Positions 43,812-55,381 are shown, numbered from the stretch's first letter. The stretch: DNA of 64,000 bases from Nitrospirota bacterium (GCA_016219645.1 JACRLR010000018.1:266932-330931); one strand, 5' to 3'. Notes: generated by a model from the sequence alone, not told the origin. A program made the numbers and translations.

Positions 43812-45336
43812 AAGGAATCTGAGCGATGAGGTCACTGGCAAGCATCCCTGGTTGTCCGAGCTGTCGGGCAGCCAAGTCGCCGGCCAAGCCATGAAAATAG
43901 GTTGCGGTACAGGCGGCCTCCCATGCCGAGACCCCTTGTCCCAGCAAACCGACGACCATGCCGGTGAGTACATCACCGGTCCCTGCTGTGGCCATGCCGG
44001 GATTGCCGGTTGGGCAAATGGCAACGAGGCCATCGGGGCGGGCAATAACGGTGCGGGCGCCTTTTAAGACGACGAACACGCCACGTTCCTGGGCAAACCG
44101 TTTGGCCGTACCTATTCGGTCTGCATTGACGCTTTGGGTCGTGGCATCGGTTCCGAGTCGAGCCATCTCACCAGGGTGCGGGGTCAGAATGGGGGGTATT
44201 TTACATTCTGTCAGCAACAAGGCGCGACCGGCCAAGGCGTTGAGCGCATCGGCATCGAGGACGCAGGGCCGATCCAGATGTTTCATGATCGACTGGACGA
44301 GTTCGACGGTTTCGTGATGTGTGGAGAGCCCGGGACCAATGGCGATTGCCTTGCGTGCCTGGATAAAGGCCAAGATTCGGTCGAGGCCTGAACGGGCCAG
44401 GGTACGAGCTTTCGTTTCGGGAAGAGGCATCGTCATCGCTTCCAATAGCTTTGCTTCCAGGACATCGTTGACGCTGCTTGGGGTAGCGACAGTCACCAGG
44501 CCGGCTCCGATGCGGAGGGCCGCCTGGGCCGCCAACGCTGCCGCGCCGGTCTTCCCTACAGACCCTGCAATAATTCCCACATGGCCAAAGGTTCCCTTAT
44601 GCGCGGAGACTATGCGTTCCGGTAATGACTGAAAAGCACCGTCCTGTGTCAGGAGGAAGGTCCGGCTCTCAATCGCATCCACATAGGCTGGTGGAATGCC
44701 GATATCTGCGACGCGAATTGCGCCGGCCTGGTCGATCCCAGCGCCAACATAGAGGCCGAGTTTCGGGAGACCACATGCGACAGTCAACGTGGCGCGGATC
44801 GACCGACCTAGGATCGTGCCGGTATCGGCATGGAGGCCGGAGGGGATATCAACCGCAATGACCGGTTTCCCCGCGCTGTTGATGAGATCAATGGCCTCGC
44901 GATAGGTTCCGGTCACGACTGACGATAAGCCAGTACCAAGGAGCGCATCAATGAGGATATCACTGGAGGCGAAGAGGGATTGCATCTGGTCGGCAGACCG
45001 GAATCGAACGATCGCTGCTTGTCCCGCGACCTTGGTGAAGCGACGGTACATGATCGCGGCATCGCGATTCAGGTCGGTAATCGGTGTGAGGAGCATCACG
45101 TGAATTCGAGCATGTCGGCGATGCAGCAGTCGAGCCACAACCAATCCGTCTCCTCCATTATTTCCTTTTCCACAGATGATGGTAATGGTCTTGCCTCGTG
45201 CCGGCCCATAGTATTCCTCCAGATATTTGACAATTCCCTCGCCGGCTCGTTCCATCAAAACGGCGCTGGGAACATGGGCTTCGATGATCGTGCGGCGATC
45301 GAGTGTCTGCATCTCGGTTCCGGTAACGATCTTCAT
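43783..45336 (-). CDS. nnr: Bifunctional NAD(P)H-hydrate repair enzyme (epimerase/dehydratase)
   Basis: 517 residues. The N-terminal half is the YjeF_N epimerase (KTITIICGKGNNGGDGLVVAR, PVIAVDIPSG); the C-terminal half the YjeF_C dehydratase (HVGIIAGSVGKTGAAALA, TPHPGEMARL, NPGMATAGTGDVLTGM). It repairs hydrated NADH/NADPH. Full length. Adjacent to tsaE as in many bacteria. Confidence 0.95.
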   Translation of the reverse strand: MKIVTGTEMQTLDRRTIIEAHVPSAVLMERAGEGIVKYLEEYYGPARGKTITIICGKGNNGGDGLVVARLLHRRHARIHVMLLTPITDLNRDAAIMYRRFTKVAGQAAIVRFRSADQMQSLFASSDILIDALLGTGLSSVVTGTYREAIDLINSAGKPVIAVDIPSGLHADTGTILGRSIRATLTVACGLPKLGLYVGAGIDQAGAIRVADIGIPPAYVDAIESRTFLLTQDGAFQSLPERIVSAHKGTFGHVGIIAGSVGKTGAAALAAQAALRIGAGLVTVATPSSVNDVLEAKLLEAMTMPLPETKARTLARSGLDRILAFIQARKAIAIGPGLSTHHETVELVQSIMKHLDRPCVLDADALNALAGRALLLTECKIPPILTPHPGEMARLGTDATTQSVNADRIGTAKRFAQERGVFVVLKGARTVIARPDGLVAICPTGNPGMATAGTGDVLTGMVVGLLGQGVSAWEAACTATYFHGLAGDLAARQLGQPGMLASDLIAQIPYALQRTTTI

Positions 45337-45479
45337 CGGAGGCCTTGCGTGCGGGAGCGATACCGCATGGGGAACCGGGCGGACAGGGAGAGAAAAGAAA
45401 TCTGTTGCCTACATCGCAATGTCATGACAAGGGCAACATTGTTCAGAGCGAAGTGCGGATGTCACGGTGGCTCAACGGT

Positions 45480-46193
45480 TCAATTCAGCAAGGCTTTCAT
45501 TTCTCTCACAGCCTGGTCGAGGCCCACCAGAACCGCCCGGGCAATAATGCTGTGGCCGATGTTGTATTCGGCGATTTCTGGAATGTGCGTCAATCGCGTC
45601 ACGTTACGATAGTCTAAGCCGTGTCCGGCATTAACACCCATTCCGAGTTTGTGTGAGAGCTTCGCAGCCTGCGTAATGGCTTCAACTTCTTCGTCTGCTT
45701 CTTTCGAGCGCCGGGCATTGGCATAGCGACCTGTATGGAGCTCGACGAAATCTGCTGAGACTCTGTGAGAGGCTTTGACTTGTGCCAAATCCGGTTCAAT
45801 GAAGAGACTGACGGGGATGCCGCCTTCCTGGAGCAGGTTCACGATCTGCCGGATACGATCTCTATGACCGGCCACGTCGAGGCCCCCCTCGGTTGTGAGT
45901 TCCTGACGCCGTTCCGGGACGAGTGTGACCAGGTCTGGTTTGATGGCCAGGGCAACTTTGGCCATTGTCTCATCGGCGGCCATCTCCAGGTCGAGCTTGG
46001 TGTGTAAGATTTCTCGCAAGAGACGAAGATCGCGGTCTTGAATATGGCGCCGATCTTCCCTGAGGTGGACGACAATACCATCGGCGCCAGCTAATTCTAC
46101 TAACAGGGCAGCGGCGAGGGGGTCCGGGTCCGTTCCCCCGCGGGCCTGTCGCAAGGTAGCCACATGGTCGATGTTTACCCCGAGTCGTGGCAC
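45480..46193 (-). CDS. pdxJ: Pyridoxine 5'-phosphate synthase
   Basis: 237 residues from GTG 46193 with GGGGGA upstream. TIM barrel with [47 protein letters not shown] and [13 protein letters not shown]. Condenses 1-deoxyxylulose 5-phosphate with 3-amino-2-oxopropyl phosphate to make vitamin B6. Normal length, no defects. Heads the minus-strand run. Confidence 0.95.
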   Translation of the reverse strand: MPRLGVNIDHVATLRQARGGTDPDPLAAALLVELAGADGIVVHLREDRRHIQDRDLRLLREILHTKLDLEMAADETMAKVALAIKPDLVTLVPERRQELTTEGGLDVAGHRDRIRQIVNLLQEGGIPVSLFIEPDLAQVKASHRVSADFVELHTGRYANARRSKEADEEVEAITQAAKLSHKLGMGVNAGHGLDYRNVTRLTHIPEIAEYNIGHSIIARAVLVGLDQAVREMKALLN

Positions 46194-46452
46194 CGGTCCC
46201 CCGTTCTGCTAGGTGGAGCAAGGAGAAACTGAGTTGCATGATGCGTGCGAAAGGTGTTGCAGTTGTAACAGAAATTGACTGGGAGGGGCAAGGACTGGGA
46301 AGGGCAATGAGCGGCCTGTCGTCCTGATCGGTCTAGGGGGTCGGCATACAGAACCCCACAGAATCACGAGATAATTTGACTCGATATGCCCCACGCCATT
46401 AGAATAAGCCTCCGTGGTACACAGAGGTGGCAATCCCTCAGCGCCTCCTCGT

Positions 46453-47676
46453 ATGCAGAGATTACAGACAGGGGATTCGGTGGGATTAGGCGACGGGTTT
46501 TATCGCATCAATCGGTTACCGCCTTACGTTTTTGCCCAGGTCCAGAGCCTCAAGCTGGCGGCTCGTCAACAGGGCGAAGACATTATCGATTTCGGAATGG
46601 GAAATCCTGACCAGCCGACGCCGAGTCATATCGTTGAAAAGATGATCGAAGCGGCGCGCAAGGGGAAAAATCATCGGTACTCCGCCTCTCGAGGAATTAC
46701 GAAACTGCGGCATGCGATCGCAGGATGGTACAAGCGGAATTACGATGTCGATCTGGACCCTGAAACCGAGACCATCGTTACGATCGGTTCCAAAGAAGGG
46801 TTAGCACACCTGGCGTTGGCCTTGATCGGGCCAGGCGATGTCGTGCTGACACCGACGCCAACCTATCCCATTCATATGTACAGTTTCATCATTGCAGGAG
46901 GAGAAGTCAGAGGAATTGAGTTGCGCCCAGACAGCGACTTCTTCAGCGAGTTACAGAAGGTCTATCGCCAGACCTTTCCACGGCCCAAGATCTTGGTCAT
47001 CAATTTTCCACATAATCCCACCACAGCCGTGGCTGACCTCGAGTTCTTTAAGAAAATCGTCGTCTTCGCCAAAGAACATAACGTCATTGTCATCCATGAC
47101 CTGGCCTACGCGGATCTCGTGTTCGACGGATACAGGGCGCCGAGTTTTTTACAAGTTGACGGGGCCAAGGATGTCGGTGTCGAATTCTATACTCTCTCCA
47201 AGGCCTACAATATGCCTGGCTGGCGCGTAGGATTTTGCTGTGGTAATCGCGAGGTGGTCGGGGCCTTAGCCAAGATCAAGAGCTACCTGGATTACGGTAT
47301 TTTCCAGCCTTTGCAAATTGCCAGCGTCATTGCCCTGAATGGACCACAGGATTGTGTCAAGGAGACCGTGTTGCGTTACCAGAAGCGGCGTGATGTGTTG
47401 GTGAGCGGGCTCAATCGCATTGGTTGGCAGGTGAATAAGCCTGTGGCGACCATGTTCGTTTGGGCCAGAATCCCCCTGCCCTATCGACATCTAGGTTCGT
47501 TAGAGTTCTCAAAGCTCCTGCTCCGGGAGGCGAAAGTAGCCGTGTCGCCCGGGATTGGGTTCGGTGAAGGCGGAGACGAGTATGTGCGGTTCGGTCTTGT
47601 TGAAAATGAACATCGCACAAAACAGGCTATTCGAGGCATTCGCAAAGCCCTGAAGCTTGAGGGTGCAGAAGAATGA
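46453..47676 (+). CDS. AlaC/DapL-type class I aminotransferase
   Basis: 407 residues from ATG 46453; GTG 46414 is also possible and neither has a good ribosome site. PLP enzyme fold [42 protein letters not shown], and PLP lysine in [16 protein letters not shown]. Closest in style to alanine transaminase AlaC and LL-diaminopimelate aminotransferase relatives. Placed before hom, thrC and lysC, it may supply the aspartate/lysine family; specificity is uncertain. Confidence 0.85.
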   Translation: MQRLQTGDSVGLGDGFYRINRLPPYVFAQVQSLKLAARQQGEDIIDFGMGNPDQPTPSHIVEKMIEAARKGKNHRYSASRGITKLRHAIAGWYKRNYDVDLDPETETIVTIGSKEGLAHLALALIGPGDVVLTPTPTYPIHMYSFIIAGGEVRGIELRPDSDFFSELQKVYRQTFPRPKILVINFPHNPTTAVADLEFFKKIVVFAKEHNVIVIHDLAYADLVFDGYRAPSFLQVDGAKDVGVEFYTLSKAYNMPGWRVGFCCGNREVVGALAKIKSYLDYGIFQPLQIASVIALNGPQDCVKETVLRYQKRRDVLVSGLNRIGWQVNKPVATMFVWARIPLPYRHLGSLEFSKLLLREAKVAVSPGIGFGEGGDEYVRFGLVENEHRTKQAIRGIRKALKLEGAEE

Positions 47677-48986
47677 TTTCACGCGTGGGCGTCGGTATCA
47701 TCGGGTTCGGAACGGTTGGGACAGGCGTCGTGAAGATTCTCATGGAGAATGCCGCCTTGATCAGCCGCCGAATTGGTGTGCCCATCGAGATCGTTCGGAT
47801 TGCCGACCTCGACGTAGTACGCGACCGAGGGCTGGCTCTGCCGCCTGGCCTGCTCACGACCGATGCGAAGCAGGTTCTCACCGACCCCTCGATCGACATC
47901 GTGATCGAGTTGATCGGAGGCTGCGATGTTGCCAAACGCGTTATCCTCGAAGCCATTGCGGCAGGCAAACACGTCGTGACAGCCAATAAGGCCTTGCTTG
48001 CGTTACACGGAGAAGAAATATTTGCGGCGGCTTCCCGTTCTGGTGTCGACCTAGGCTTCGAAGCGAGTGTGGGTGGGGGGATTCCGGTCATTCAGGCGCT
48101 GAGGGAAGGGCTTGCAGCGAATACGATCCAATCCATTTATGGGATCATCAACGGGACTGCCAATTACATTCTCTCGCGCATGACCCGTGCCGGCCAGAGC
48201 TTTGAGCTGGTGCTCGACGAAGCCAAACAGGCCGGATATGCTGAGGCGGATCCGACATTCGATGTGGCCGGTATCGATTCGGCCCACAAGCTAGCGATCC
48301 TGGCGTCGTTGGCCTATGGAACGCCAGTGAATGTGAAAGATATCTATACCGAGGGGATCACCCACATTACGCCGCTCGATATTGCCTATGCTAAAGAGTT
48401 CGACTGTACGATCAAGTTGCTGGGTATTGCCAAGCTGGTCGGCAATGAAGTCGAAGCCAGAGTGCATCCCACGATGCTGCCTTCCTCGTCTCCGATAGCT
48501 CAAGTTGAGGGAGTGTACAACGCCATTCAACTTGTCGGCGATGCCGTGGGCGATGTGGTCCTCTATGGCCGGGGTGCTGGGTCCATGCCGACCGGCAGTG
48601 CGGTGGTCGGCGATCTCATGGCCATTGCGCGCAATCTGTTGAAGGGAGCGGTTGGTCGAGTGCCGCCCGCCTCGTTCCAGCCGGACCAGCGTCGTCCACT
48701 TCGGATGCGGCCGATGGAAGAAATCAACTCACTGTATTACCTCCGCTTCATGGTGTTGGACCGCCCCGGTGTCTTATCCCAAATTGCAGGGGAACTGGGA
48801 CAGTGCGAGATCAGTATTTCGTCTGTACTTCAACAAGGGCGGCGCGAAGGGCAGACGGTCCCGGTCGTCATCAAGACCCATACCGCCAGGGAGCGCGATG
48901 TGCAAACGGCACTGCGAGCGATCGATCGCATGGCCTTTATCTCAGAGCCGACAACCTTGATCAGGGTCGAGGGCAAGGACGAGTAA
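47673..48986 (+). CDS. hom: Homoserine dehydrogenase
   Basis: 437 residues, ATG overlapping the preceding stop by 4 bases. NAD-binding [13 protein letters not shown] at 11-23, [10 protein letters not shown] near 104, [10 protein letters not shown] and [22 protein letters not shown] (key Lys), and a C-terminal ACT domain from about 350 ([19 protein letters not shown]), suggesting threonine feedback. Second step of threonine synthesis from aspartate semialdehyde. Confidence 0.95.
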   Translation: MISRVGVGIIGFGTVGTGVVKILMENAALISRRIGVPIEIVRIADLDVVRDRGLALPPGLLTTDAKQVLTDPSIDIVIELIGGCDVAKRVILEAIAAGKHVVTANKALLALHGEEIFAAASRSGVDLGFEASVGGGIPVIQALREGLAANTIQSIYGIINGTANYILSRMTRAGQSFELVLDEAKQAGYAEADPTFDVAGIDSAHKLAILASLAYGTPVNVKDIYTEGITHITPLDIAYAKEFDCTIKLLGIAKLVGNEVEARVHPTMLPSSSPIAQVEGVYNAIQLVGDAVGDVVLYGRGAGSMPTGSAVVGDLMAIARNLLKGAVGRVPPASFQPDQRRPLRMRPMEEINSLYYLRFMVLDRPGVLSQIAGELGQCEISISSVLQQGRREGQTVPVVIKTHTARERDVQTALRAIDRMAFISEPTTLIRVEGKDE

Positions 48987-48990
48987 TGCG

Positions 48991-50058
48991 ATGAAGCGCT
49001 GGCGTGGTGTCATCGAAGAGTATCGGAAGTTTCTGCCAGTAACGGATCGCACCCCGGTCGTGACGCTCGGTGAAGGCAACACTCCTCTCATCAGGGCGAC
49101 AAGGTTGGCGAGACAGATCGCTCCCGGCATTGACCTCTATCTTAAATTCGAAGGCATGAATCCGACAGGGTCCTTCAAGGATCGCGGAATGACGATGGCG
49201 ATCTCAAAGGCCGTCGAGTCCGGAGCCAAGGCGGTAATCTGTGCCTCCACGGGAAATACATCTGCTTCCGCTGCAGCCTATGGAGCACGGGCTGGACTGG
49301 AGGTTTACGTGTTGATTCCTGCCGGGAAGATTGCGATGGGAAAACTGTCCCAGGCCATGATGCACCAAGCCACTGTGATTCAGATTGAAGGGAATTTCGA
49401 TCAGGCTTTGACTATCGTGAAGGAATTGTCGGCGACTCATCACATCGAACTGGTCAACTCGCTCAACCCCTATCGGATCGAGGGACAGAAAACCGCCGCG
49501 ATGGAGGTCTGCGATCAACTTGGAGATGCCCCAGCCATTCATGTGCTGCCGGTGGGGAATGCCGGTAACATTACTGCCTATTGGAAGGGGTATCAGGAAT
49601 ACTGTTCTGCCAATCAATCCACGCGGTTGCCTCGTATGATCGGATTTCAGGCAGCCGGTGCAGCGCCTATCGTACTCGGTCGCATCGTGGAAAATCCACA
49701 GACCGTGGCCACGGCTATCCGGATCGGTAATCCCGCCAGCTGGAGTGCGGCTTCGATTGCTGTGAAGGAATCGATGGGAGCCATCGACTCGGTGACGGAT
49801 GAAGAAATCTTGCGGGCCTATGCGGTGGTTGCCGCGACGGAGGGCGTCTTTTGCGAGCCGGCGTCTGCGGCATCGGTTGCCGGGGTGATGAAGTTGAGCA
49901 AACAAGGAAGTTTGGGTGAAGGTGAGACGGTGGTCTGTACATTGACCGGCCATGGATTGAAAGATGCCGACACAGCGATCAGCGTATCGCCCCAACCGAA
50001 AACCGTTAGAGCGACGCGGGAGGATGTCGCTCGTCTTTTACAGGTGCACACATCATGA
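48991..50058 (+). CDS. thrC: Threonine synthase
   Basis: 355 residues. PLP fold [23 protein letters not shown] Lys in [13 protein letters not shown] near 59, [20 protein letters not shown] and [13 protein letters not shown]. Short threonine synthase class without the long N-terminal domain. Converts O-phosphohomoserine to threonine. Four bases after hom. Confidence 0.94.
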   Translation: MKRWRGVIEEYRKFLPVTDRTPVVTLGEGNTPLIRATRLARQIAPGIDLYLKFEGMNPTGSFKDRGMTMAISKAVESGAKAVICASTGNTSASAAAYGARAGLEVYVLIPAGKIAMGKLSQAMMHQATVIQIEGNFDQALTIVKELSATHHIELVNSLNPYRIEGQKTAAMEVCDQLGDAPAIHVLPVGNAGNITAYWKGYQEYCSANQSTRLPRMIGFQAAGAAPIVLGRIVENPQTVATAIRIGNPASWSAASIAVKESMGAIDSVTDEEILRAYAVVAATEGVFCEPASAASVAGVMKLSKQGSLGEGETVVCTLTGHGLKDADTAISVSPQPKTVRATREDVARLLQVHTS

Positions 50059-50071
50059 GCGCAGGGTTCCG

Positions 50072-51313
50072 ATGAAGCATGTCATTCTCCATGTCGATGG
50101 GATGGCAGACCGCCCTCGGCAGGAATTGGATGGGCGGACTCCTTTTCAAGCTGCTTCAACCCCTCACCTGGATCGCCTCGTGCAAGGTGGAGAGATCGGG
50201 CTTCTGGCCGCAGCGCCCGAGGGTGTGCGGCAGGGGAGCGGTCTGGTGGGGACTACCATTCTTGGATACGATCCCAAGAAATACTACCAGGGACCAGGCC
50301 CGTTCGAAGCGGCCAGCCTGGGGGTTGCCATTGGCGAGCATGATGTCGTCTATCGTTGTACGATGGTTACATTGCGGGCAGATGCCCAGGCAGGGAGTAA
50401 AGGAGGGTTGAACGAGATCAAGAAGCTTGGACCGCATGTGGCAATGGAAGATGCGACTGCAGGCCTGATTTCGACGGAAGAGGCCCGTGAATTGGTCGAG
50501 GCGATCAATGAACAGCTCGGATCCGAGATGATCCAATTCTATCCCGGATTAGGCCACCGTCATCTCATGGTGTGGGTCGATGGGAAATCGCGAGCAGCCT
50601 GCACAGATCCACAGCTGTTGGTCGGCCGGTCCATTGCCGATGCGTTGCCGACGGGAGACGGGTCCGATATTCTTCGGAAGCTCATGGACGCCTCGTTTCA
50701 GATCTTGCGCGATCATCCCCTCAACGAGGAACGTCATGCGGCAGGGCAGAAGCCGGCCAATTGTCTCTGGCTCTGGGGGCAAGGCAAGGCCGTTCTTTGG
50801 CCTAGCCTCCCTGAGCGGTTCAAGGTGTCCGGCGTGGTGATTTCGCAGAGCGATGTCCATCGCGGACTCGGCATCATGGCCGGGCTCGAAGCGGTGGACG
50901 GTGCAAGATTGGCAGGGGCGGATCTTTGTATCCACGCGGCGGTCGCTCTGGATGAGCTGAAGAAAAAGGACTTTGCTTATGTCTACGTAGGGTTGCCGGA
51001 CGCGGTTGTCTATGGGCTGGATGTTGTTGCCAAGGTGAAGGGTATCGAAGCGGTCGATCGCGAATTGATAGGGCCGCTCCTCGAGGGGCTGGCCAAATTG
51101 GGATCCCATCGTATCGTGGTTTGCTGCGATGGGGGCAATGCACATCTTAGGCAGGCAGCGGAAAGTCCCTGCTTCTTCGCCTATCGGGACAGTGCGGCAA
51201 CTCCCTCTAGCGGGGCTGGGCGGAGATTTACCGAGACGGATGCTCGGGCCTCGACCCTGCCTCCTCGCGATGCGACGAAGTTCGTGGTGCGGCTGTTTGC
51301 AAAAGGATCCTGA
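50072..51313 (+). CDS. ApgM-family protein, proposed homoserine kinase
   Basis: 413 residues from ATG 50072. Alkaline-phosphatase-superfamily fold of the archaeal-type phosphoglycerate mutases: [13 protein letters not shown] at the N-terminus, [28 protein letters not shown] and VCCDGGNAH. Position between thrC and lysC, with no other homoserine kinase in the operon, fits the known subfamily labelled proposed homoserine kinase. The alternative is a genuine phosphoglycerate mutase. I favour the kinase on context. Confidence 0.75.
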   Translation: MKHVILHVDGMADRPRQELDGRTPFQAASTPHLDRLVQGGEIGLLAAAPEGVRQGSGLVGTTILGYDPKKYYQGPGPFEAASLGVAIGEHDVVYRCTMVTLRADAQAGSKGGLNEIKKLGPHVAMEDATAGLISTEEARELVEAINEQLGSEMIQFYPGLGHRHLMVWVDGKSRAACTDPQLLVGRSIADALPTGDGSDILRKLMDASFQILRDHPLNEERHAAGQKPANCLWLWGQGKAVLWPSLPERFKVSGVVISQSDVHRGLGIMAGLEAVDGARLAGADLCIHAAVALDELKKKDFAYVYVGLPDAVVYGLDVVAKVKGIEAVDRELIGPLLEGLAKLGSHRIVVCCDGGNAHLRQAAESPCFFAYRDSAATPSSGAGRRFTETDARASTLPPRDATKFVVRLFAKGS

Positions 51314-51318
51314 CGGTC

Positions 51319-52560
51319 GTGTCGCTCATTGTCCAGAAATATGGAGGGACGTCAGTAGGCACGATCGAGCGGATTCACCGCGTGGCTGATCGCGTCGAGA
51401 AAGCTCATAAGAATGGTCATCGCCTTGTGATTGTTCTGTCTGCAATGAGCGGCGAAACGGATCGGTTGCTCCGGTTAGCGCATGAAGTCACATCGTTGCC
51501 TGATGATCGAGAACTCGACATGCTCCTGTCTACTGGAGAACGGGTGACCATTGCCTTGTTGGCGATGGCGTTACGGGCCCGGGGGCTTGATGCCCAATCC
51601 TTTACGGGACGCCAAGTCGGGATCATGACCGACAGCGCCCATACGAAAGCGCGTATCACCAGGGTCAGTGCCGATCGAATCCGCGAGGCATTGGGCAACG
51701 GAGTCATCCCAGTGGTTGCCGGTTTTCAAGGGATCAATGAACAGTCGGATGTGACGACGTTGGGACGTGGCGGCTCCGACCTGACGGCAGTTGCCCTCGC
51801 GGCGGCTCTGAAGGCCGATCGATGCATCATCTTTACCGACGTCGACGGTGTCTACACTTCAGATCCCAACATTGTGCCGGCGGCGCGACGAATTGAGAAG
51901 ATTTCCTATGAAGAAATGCTGGAGATGGCCAGTTTGGGCGCCAAAGTCCTACAGAGCCGTTCCGTCGAATTCGCCGCAAAGTTCAATGTGCCGGTGGAGG
52001 TGAATTCCAGCTTTAAGGAAGGAAGGGGGACGCTTGTGACGCGTGAAGATGAGGATATGGAAGCGGTTGCAGTATCTGGAGTCACCGGCGATCGGAATCA
52101 GGCCAAGATCACGATTGTGGGTGTGCCGGACAAACCGGGTATCGCCTCTCAACTGTTCGGGCCAGTAGCCAAGGCGAACATCAATGTTGACATGATCATC
52201 CAGAACATGAGTCAGTCCGGCATGACGGATATTTCCTTCACGATTCCACGGGTGGACGTCAAGAAGGCCCTGCCATTGATTCAGGACGTAGCGAAAGGGA
52301 TCGATGCCAAATCCGTTGCCGTGACAGAGGCGATCGCGAAAGTCTCGCTGGTCGGTGTCGGGATGCGGTCCCATTCAGGGGTTGCCGCCAAGATGTTCGA
52401 AGTCTTGTCCCATGAAGGTGTGAACATCCTCATGATCAGCACTTCGGAGATCAAGATCTCCTGTGTCATTGATGAAAAGTATGCGGAGCTCGCAATGCGT
52501 TCGCTCCATACCGCGTTCGGGTTGGATCAGTCACCGGCAGAGGATCAGGCTGCAAAGTAG
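51319..52560 (+). CDS. lysC: Aspartate kinase
   Basis: 413 residues from GTG 51319, five bases after the preceding stop. [16 protein letters not shown] at the N-terminus, [29 protein letters not shown], and two C-terminal ACT domains ([29 protein letters not shown]). First step of the aspartate family; lysine/threonine feedback through ACT is likely. Confidence 0.95.
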   Translation: MSLIVQKYGGTSVGTIERIHRVADRVEKAHKNGHRLVIVLSAMSGETDRLLRLAHEVTSLPDDRELDMLLSTGERVTIALLAMALRARGLDAQSFTGRQVGIMTDSAHTKARITRVSADRIREALGNGVIPVVAGFQGINEQSDVTTLGRGGSDLTAVALAAALKADRCIIFTDVDGVYTSDPNIVPAARRIEKISYEEMLEMASLGAKVLQSRSVEFAAKFNVPVEVNSSFKEGRGTLVTREDEDMEAVAVSGVTGDRNQAKITIVGVPDKPGIASQLFGPVAKANINVDMIIQNMSQSGMTDISFTIPRVDVKKALPLIQDVAKGIDAKSVAVTEAIAKVSLVGVGMRSHSGVAAKMFEVLSHEGVNILMISTSEIKISCVIDEKYAELAMRSLHTAFGLDQSPAEDQAAK

Positions 52561-52618
52561 CGGATTTCTGCGATGTGGGTCTCGACAGGTTTGTCCTGCT
52601 CCTGGTATCGTTCTCCGT

Positions 52619-54271
52619 ATGGCTCGAAAATCTTCACCACCACGGTCTTCACAAGGCAGCTCGGCCGGCTCCACGTTGTCCGGCACTCCTCGTCCTTCCG
52701 CCCGCCCACCGGCCCTGGAAATCTATGACACAACCTTACGGGACGGGGCTCAAGCCGAGGATGTCGCCTTTTCAGCCGAAGACAAGGTTCGGGTGGCCCA
52801 ACAGCTAGATGGGCTGGGCGTGCAGTTCATTGAAGGTGGATGGCCGGGAGCGAATCCCAAAGACATCGAGTTTTTTCGGATGATCAAGACTGTCCCCTTG
52901 CAGACAGCGGCGGTGGTGGCATTCGGGTCGACCAGAAAAGCCAGCAACGCCGTCCAGAAGGATCCGAATATCAAGGCGTTGTTAGAAGCGGAAACGAAGA
53001 TCATCACGGTATTTGGAAAAACCTGGTCCCTGCACGTGACCGATGCGCTCGGCATTTCACTGGTAACGAATCTTGAACTCATCAGCGATTCTGTGGCCCA
53101 TCTTCGATCGAAAGGTCGAAGGGTGTTCTACGATGCGGAGCATTTCTTCGACGGATACAAAACCAATCCGGACTACGCGTTAGAGACCATTCGCCAAGCC
53201 GTAGCCTCCGGGGCTGAGCGGGTGATTCTTTGCGATACCAACGGCGGAGCGATGCCGTGGGAAATCAAAGAGATTTGCCAGGTCGTTCGGCGTGAGTGTG
53301 TTGTGCCCTTGGGGATTCACGCCCACAACGATTGCGAAATGGCCGTGGCGAATTCGCTGGTGGCGATCGAAGCCGGTGTGGTACAGGTGCAGGGGACGAT
53401 TAATGGAATTGGTGAACGATGCGGCAACGCCAATCTCTGTTCGATCATTCCCAATCTCGAACTGAAGATGAAACGTCCGGTTTTGAAAGACCGGTTAAGC
53501 CATCTAAAGCGAGTTTCGGGATTCGTCACCGAGATCGCGAACCTTATGCCCAATACACACCAACCCTATGTGGGGGATTCAGCGTTTGCCCACAAGGGAG
53601 GGGTCCATATCCATGCGGTGCTGAAGAATCCTGCGACCTATGAGCATGTGATCCCAAAGTCGGTCGGCAACCGTCAACGTATGTTGGTATCGGACGCGGC
53701 AGGTCGGAGCGGTTTGCTGGAGAAAGTCGAGGCCTATGGGATCAAATTGGACAAGGACCATGCCAAAGTGCAGGAACTGATCGATACCATGAAGGAGCGT
53801 GAAAGTGAGGGTTACCAGTTTGAAGCGGCGGAAGGTTCCTTCGAATTACTCATGCGGAAAGCAATGGGGACGCATAGGCCCTCTTTCCAACTTCTGGGAT
53901 TTCGAGTAATTGTTGAGAAAAAACAGGACCACGGTGCCTCTTCATCGGAGGCTACCGTGATGGTGAAAGTCGGCGAGGTAGTGGAACATGCGGCAGCAGT
54001 CGGCGCAGGTCCAGTCAACGCGCTCGACCATGCATTGCGGAAAGCATTGGAAAAGTTCTATCCCCAGCTTCGAGAAGTCAAGCTGCTGGACTATAAAGTG
54101 CGAGTCCTGTCAGCTAATCGAGGAACAGAATCCAAAGTGAGGGTGTTGATCGAATCGGGTGATCACAAAGATAAATGGGGCACTGTCGGCGTGTCTGAGA
54201 ACATTATGGAAGCGAGTTGGCAAGCGCTGGCCGACAGCATCGAATATAAGTTGCTTGCCCAGGATGAATGA
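52619..54271 (+). CDS. cimA: (R)-citramalate synthase
   Basis: 550 residues from ATG 52619; the longer frame overlaps lysC. Acetyl-CoA plus pyruvate to citramalate, first step of threonine-independent isoleucine synthesis. HMGL-like barrel: YDTTLRDGAQAEDVAFSAED, EGGWPGANPKDIEFF, IHAHNDCEMAVANS, QGTINGIGERCGNANL; C-terminal LeuA dimer domain from about 410. The EGGWPG phrase and length fit CimA rather than LeuA. Last gene of the amino-acid operon. Confidence 0.92.
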   Translation: MARKSSPPRSSQGSSAGSTLSGTPRPSARPPALEIYDTTLRDGAQAEDVAFSAEDKVRVAQQLDGLGVQFIEGGWPGANPKDIEFFRMIKTVPLQTAAVVAFGSTRKASNAVQKDPNIKALLEAETKIITVFGKTWSLHVTDALGISLVTNLELISDSVAHLRSKGRRVFYDAEHFFDGYKTNPDYALETIRQAVASGAERVILCDTNGGAMPWEIKEICQVVRRECVVPLGIHAHNDCEMAVANSLVAIEAGVVQVQGTINGIGERCGNANLCSIIPNLELKMKRPVLKDRLSHLKRVSGFVTEIANLMPNTHQPYVGDSAFAHKGGVHIHAVLKNPATYEHVIPKSVGNRQRMLVSDAAGRSGLLEKVEAYGIKLDKDHAKVQELIDTMKERESEGYQFEAAEGSFELLMRKAMGTHRPSFQLLGFRVIVEKKQDHGASSSEATVMVKVGEVVEHAAAVGAGPVNALDHALRKALEKFYPQLREVKLLDYKVRVLSANRGTESKVRVLIESGDHKDKWGTVGVSENIMEASWQALADSIEYKLLAQDE

Positions 54272-54288
54272 GTGAGTGAGTGAGTGAG
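54269..54288. repeat. Tetranucleotide tandem repeat (TGAG)5
   Basis: TGAGTGAGTGAGTGAGTGAG begins on the cimA stop codon. A short simple-sequence tract that could vary in length without harming the gene. Confidence 0.8.
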
Positions 54289-54312
54289 ACCTCTAGCTCG
54301 CTATCTTTCTGC

Positions 54313-54341
54313 TTGACAGGCCGTATAACCTCACGTAACTT
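54313..54341 (+). promoter_or_regulatory. Possible promoter of the IHF-like gene
   Basis: TTGACA (54313-54318) with a weak -10 TAACTT (54336-54341) at 17 bases. Good -35, poor -10. Confidence 0.4.
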
Positions 54342-54420
54342 ATAGCGAAACCGCCGATATTTCATAAGACGTTCACTGGCGATCGTTCGAAAGGTTTGTG
54401 TCGGTGTCGGAGGGGAGAGC

Positions 54421-54696
54421 ATGAGGAAGGCAGATATTGCGAACGAAATCTACAAGCAGGTCGGTATTTCAAAAAATGAAGCAGCGGATATCGTCGAACT
54501 TGTGCTGAATATGTTGAAAGCCGTGTTACATAAGGGGGAGTCGGTCAAGATTGCCGGATTCGGAAACTTTGTGGTACGGAGTAAAGGAGCACGGAAAGGC
54601 CGGAATCCAAGGACCGGTGAAGAAATAGGAATTACGCCCCGTCGTGTCGTGACATTTCGTCCCAGTCAAGTATTTAAGAAATACGTCAATTCATAG
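54421..54696 (+). CDS. ihfA: HU/IHF-family DNA-bending protein
   Basis: 91 residues. Whole-chain HU/IHF domain with VKIAGFGNFVVRSKGARKGRNP-type arm (KIAGFGNFVVRSKGARK) and the intercalating Pro in NPRTGE. TPRRVVTFRPSQVFKK ending resembles IhfA. GGAGGGGAG upstream. Probably architectural, binding bent DNA. Followed by a MerR gene, the same pair order seen in many proteobacteria. Confidence 0.9.
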   Translation: MRKADIANEIYKQVGISKNEAADIVELVLNMLKAVLHKGESVKIAGFGNFVVRSKGARKGRNPRTGEEIGITPRRVVTFRPSQVFKKYVNS

Positions 54697-54739
54697 CCTC
54701 ATTCAATCACCTTAACTCATCCCGCCACGAGGACCGGTC

Positions 54740-55090
54740 ATGGGGAACGAGCCCAGGCTGGGCAGCAAGGTCTTTTATAAAATCGGCGAAGTCAGCCAGA
54801 TTACCAAGCTACCGGCTTACGTGTTGCGATTCTGGGAGTCAGAGTTCCCATTTCTCAAGCCGAAGAAGAGTCGTGGGAATCAGCGGCTCTATGTCCGGCG
54901 AGAAGTCGAAACAGTCTTGGAAATCAAGCGGTTGCTCTATGAAGAAGGGTATACACTCGCGGGTGTCAAACGTTACTGGACCAGACGAGGCAGGGTGTCG
55001 AACCAACAAGTCGGGCCTAAAGAACTCGCGCAGAAACTACGAGGAAATCTCAAAGCAATTCTCAAAATCTTGGAGTCGCATTCCGACTGA
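54740..55090 (+). CDS. MerR-family transcriptional regulator
   Basis: 116 residues. [25 protein letters not shown] winged-helix start, then [34 protein letters not shown], then a C-terminal dimer helix. No metal-binding cysteines and a short effector region, so it is not a metal sensor. Next to the IHF-like gene. Confidence 0.88.
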   Translation: MGNEPRLGSKVFYKIGEVSQITKLPAYVLRFWESEFPFLKPKKSRGNQRLYVRREVETVLEIKRLLYEEGYTLAGVKRYWTRRGRVSNQQVGPKELAQKLRGNLKAILKILESHSD

Positions 55091-55183
55091 CGATGCTCCG
55101 GCTTCGACTCTTCCGAGCCGGTTGCATTCCGACTGCCTCCAAGGAGACAATACGGGACGATGGTGAAACTGAATAGAACCTGT

Positions 55184-55260
55184 CGGGGCGTGGCGCAGCC
55201 CGGTAGCGTACTCGCTTGGGGTGCGAGTGGTCGGCCGTTCAAATCGGCTCGCCCCGACCA
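55184..55260 (+). tRNA. tRNA-Pro (anticodon GGG)
   Basis: Cloverleaf read directly: acceptor CGGGGCG / CGCCCCG, D-arm GCGCAGCCCGGTAGCGT, anticodon stem CTCGC/GCGAG with loop TTGGGGT (anticodon GGG), T arm GGCCG-TTCAAAT-CGGCT, and encoded ACCA 3' end. 77 bases. Confidence 0.95.
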
Positions 55261-55357
55261 ATTAATCACAGTGCTGAGCGATGAGTTCTGAGTGCTGAGA
55301 GGCAGAGGACATTCAGTTCATCGCTTCTCCGCGCTCAGTCCGTAACCATCAAAAAGG

Positions 55358-55381
55358 AAGCTGCCTCGCGCAGCTTTTTTT
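55358..55381 (+). terminator. Intrinsic terminator after tRNA-Pro, abutting the surE start
   Basis: AAGCTGC, loop CTCGC, GCAGCTT then a run of Ts ending directly at the surE ATG (55382). Parallels the hairpin at rimP. Confidence 0.8.

Noticed and set aside
54973..55269. Minus-strand frame reading [14 protein letters not shown] across the tRNA
   Set aside because: This is the antisense of tRNA-Pro; such phrases are a common artefact of tRNA genes.
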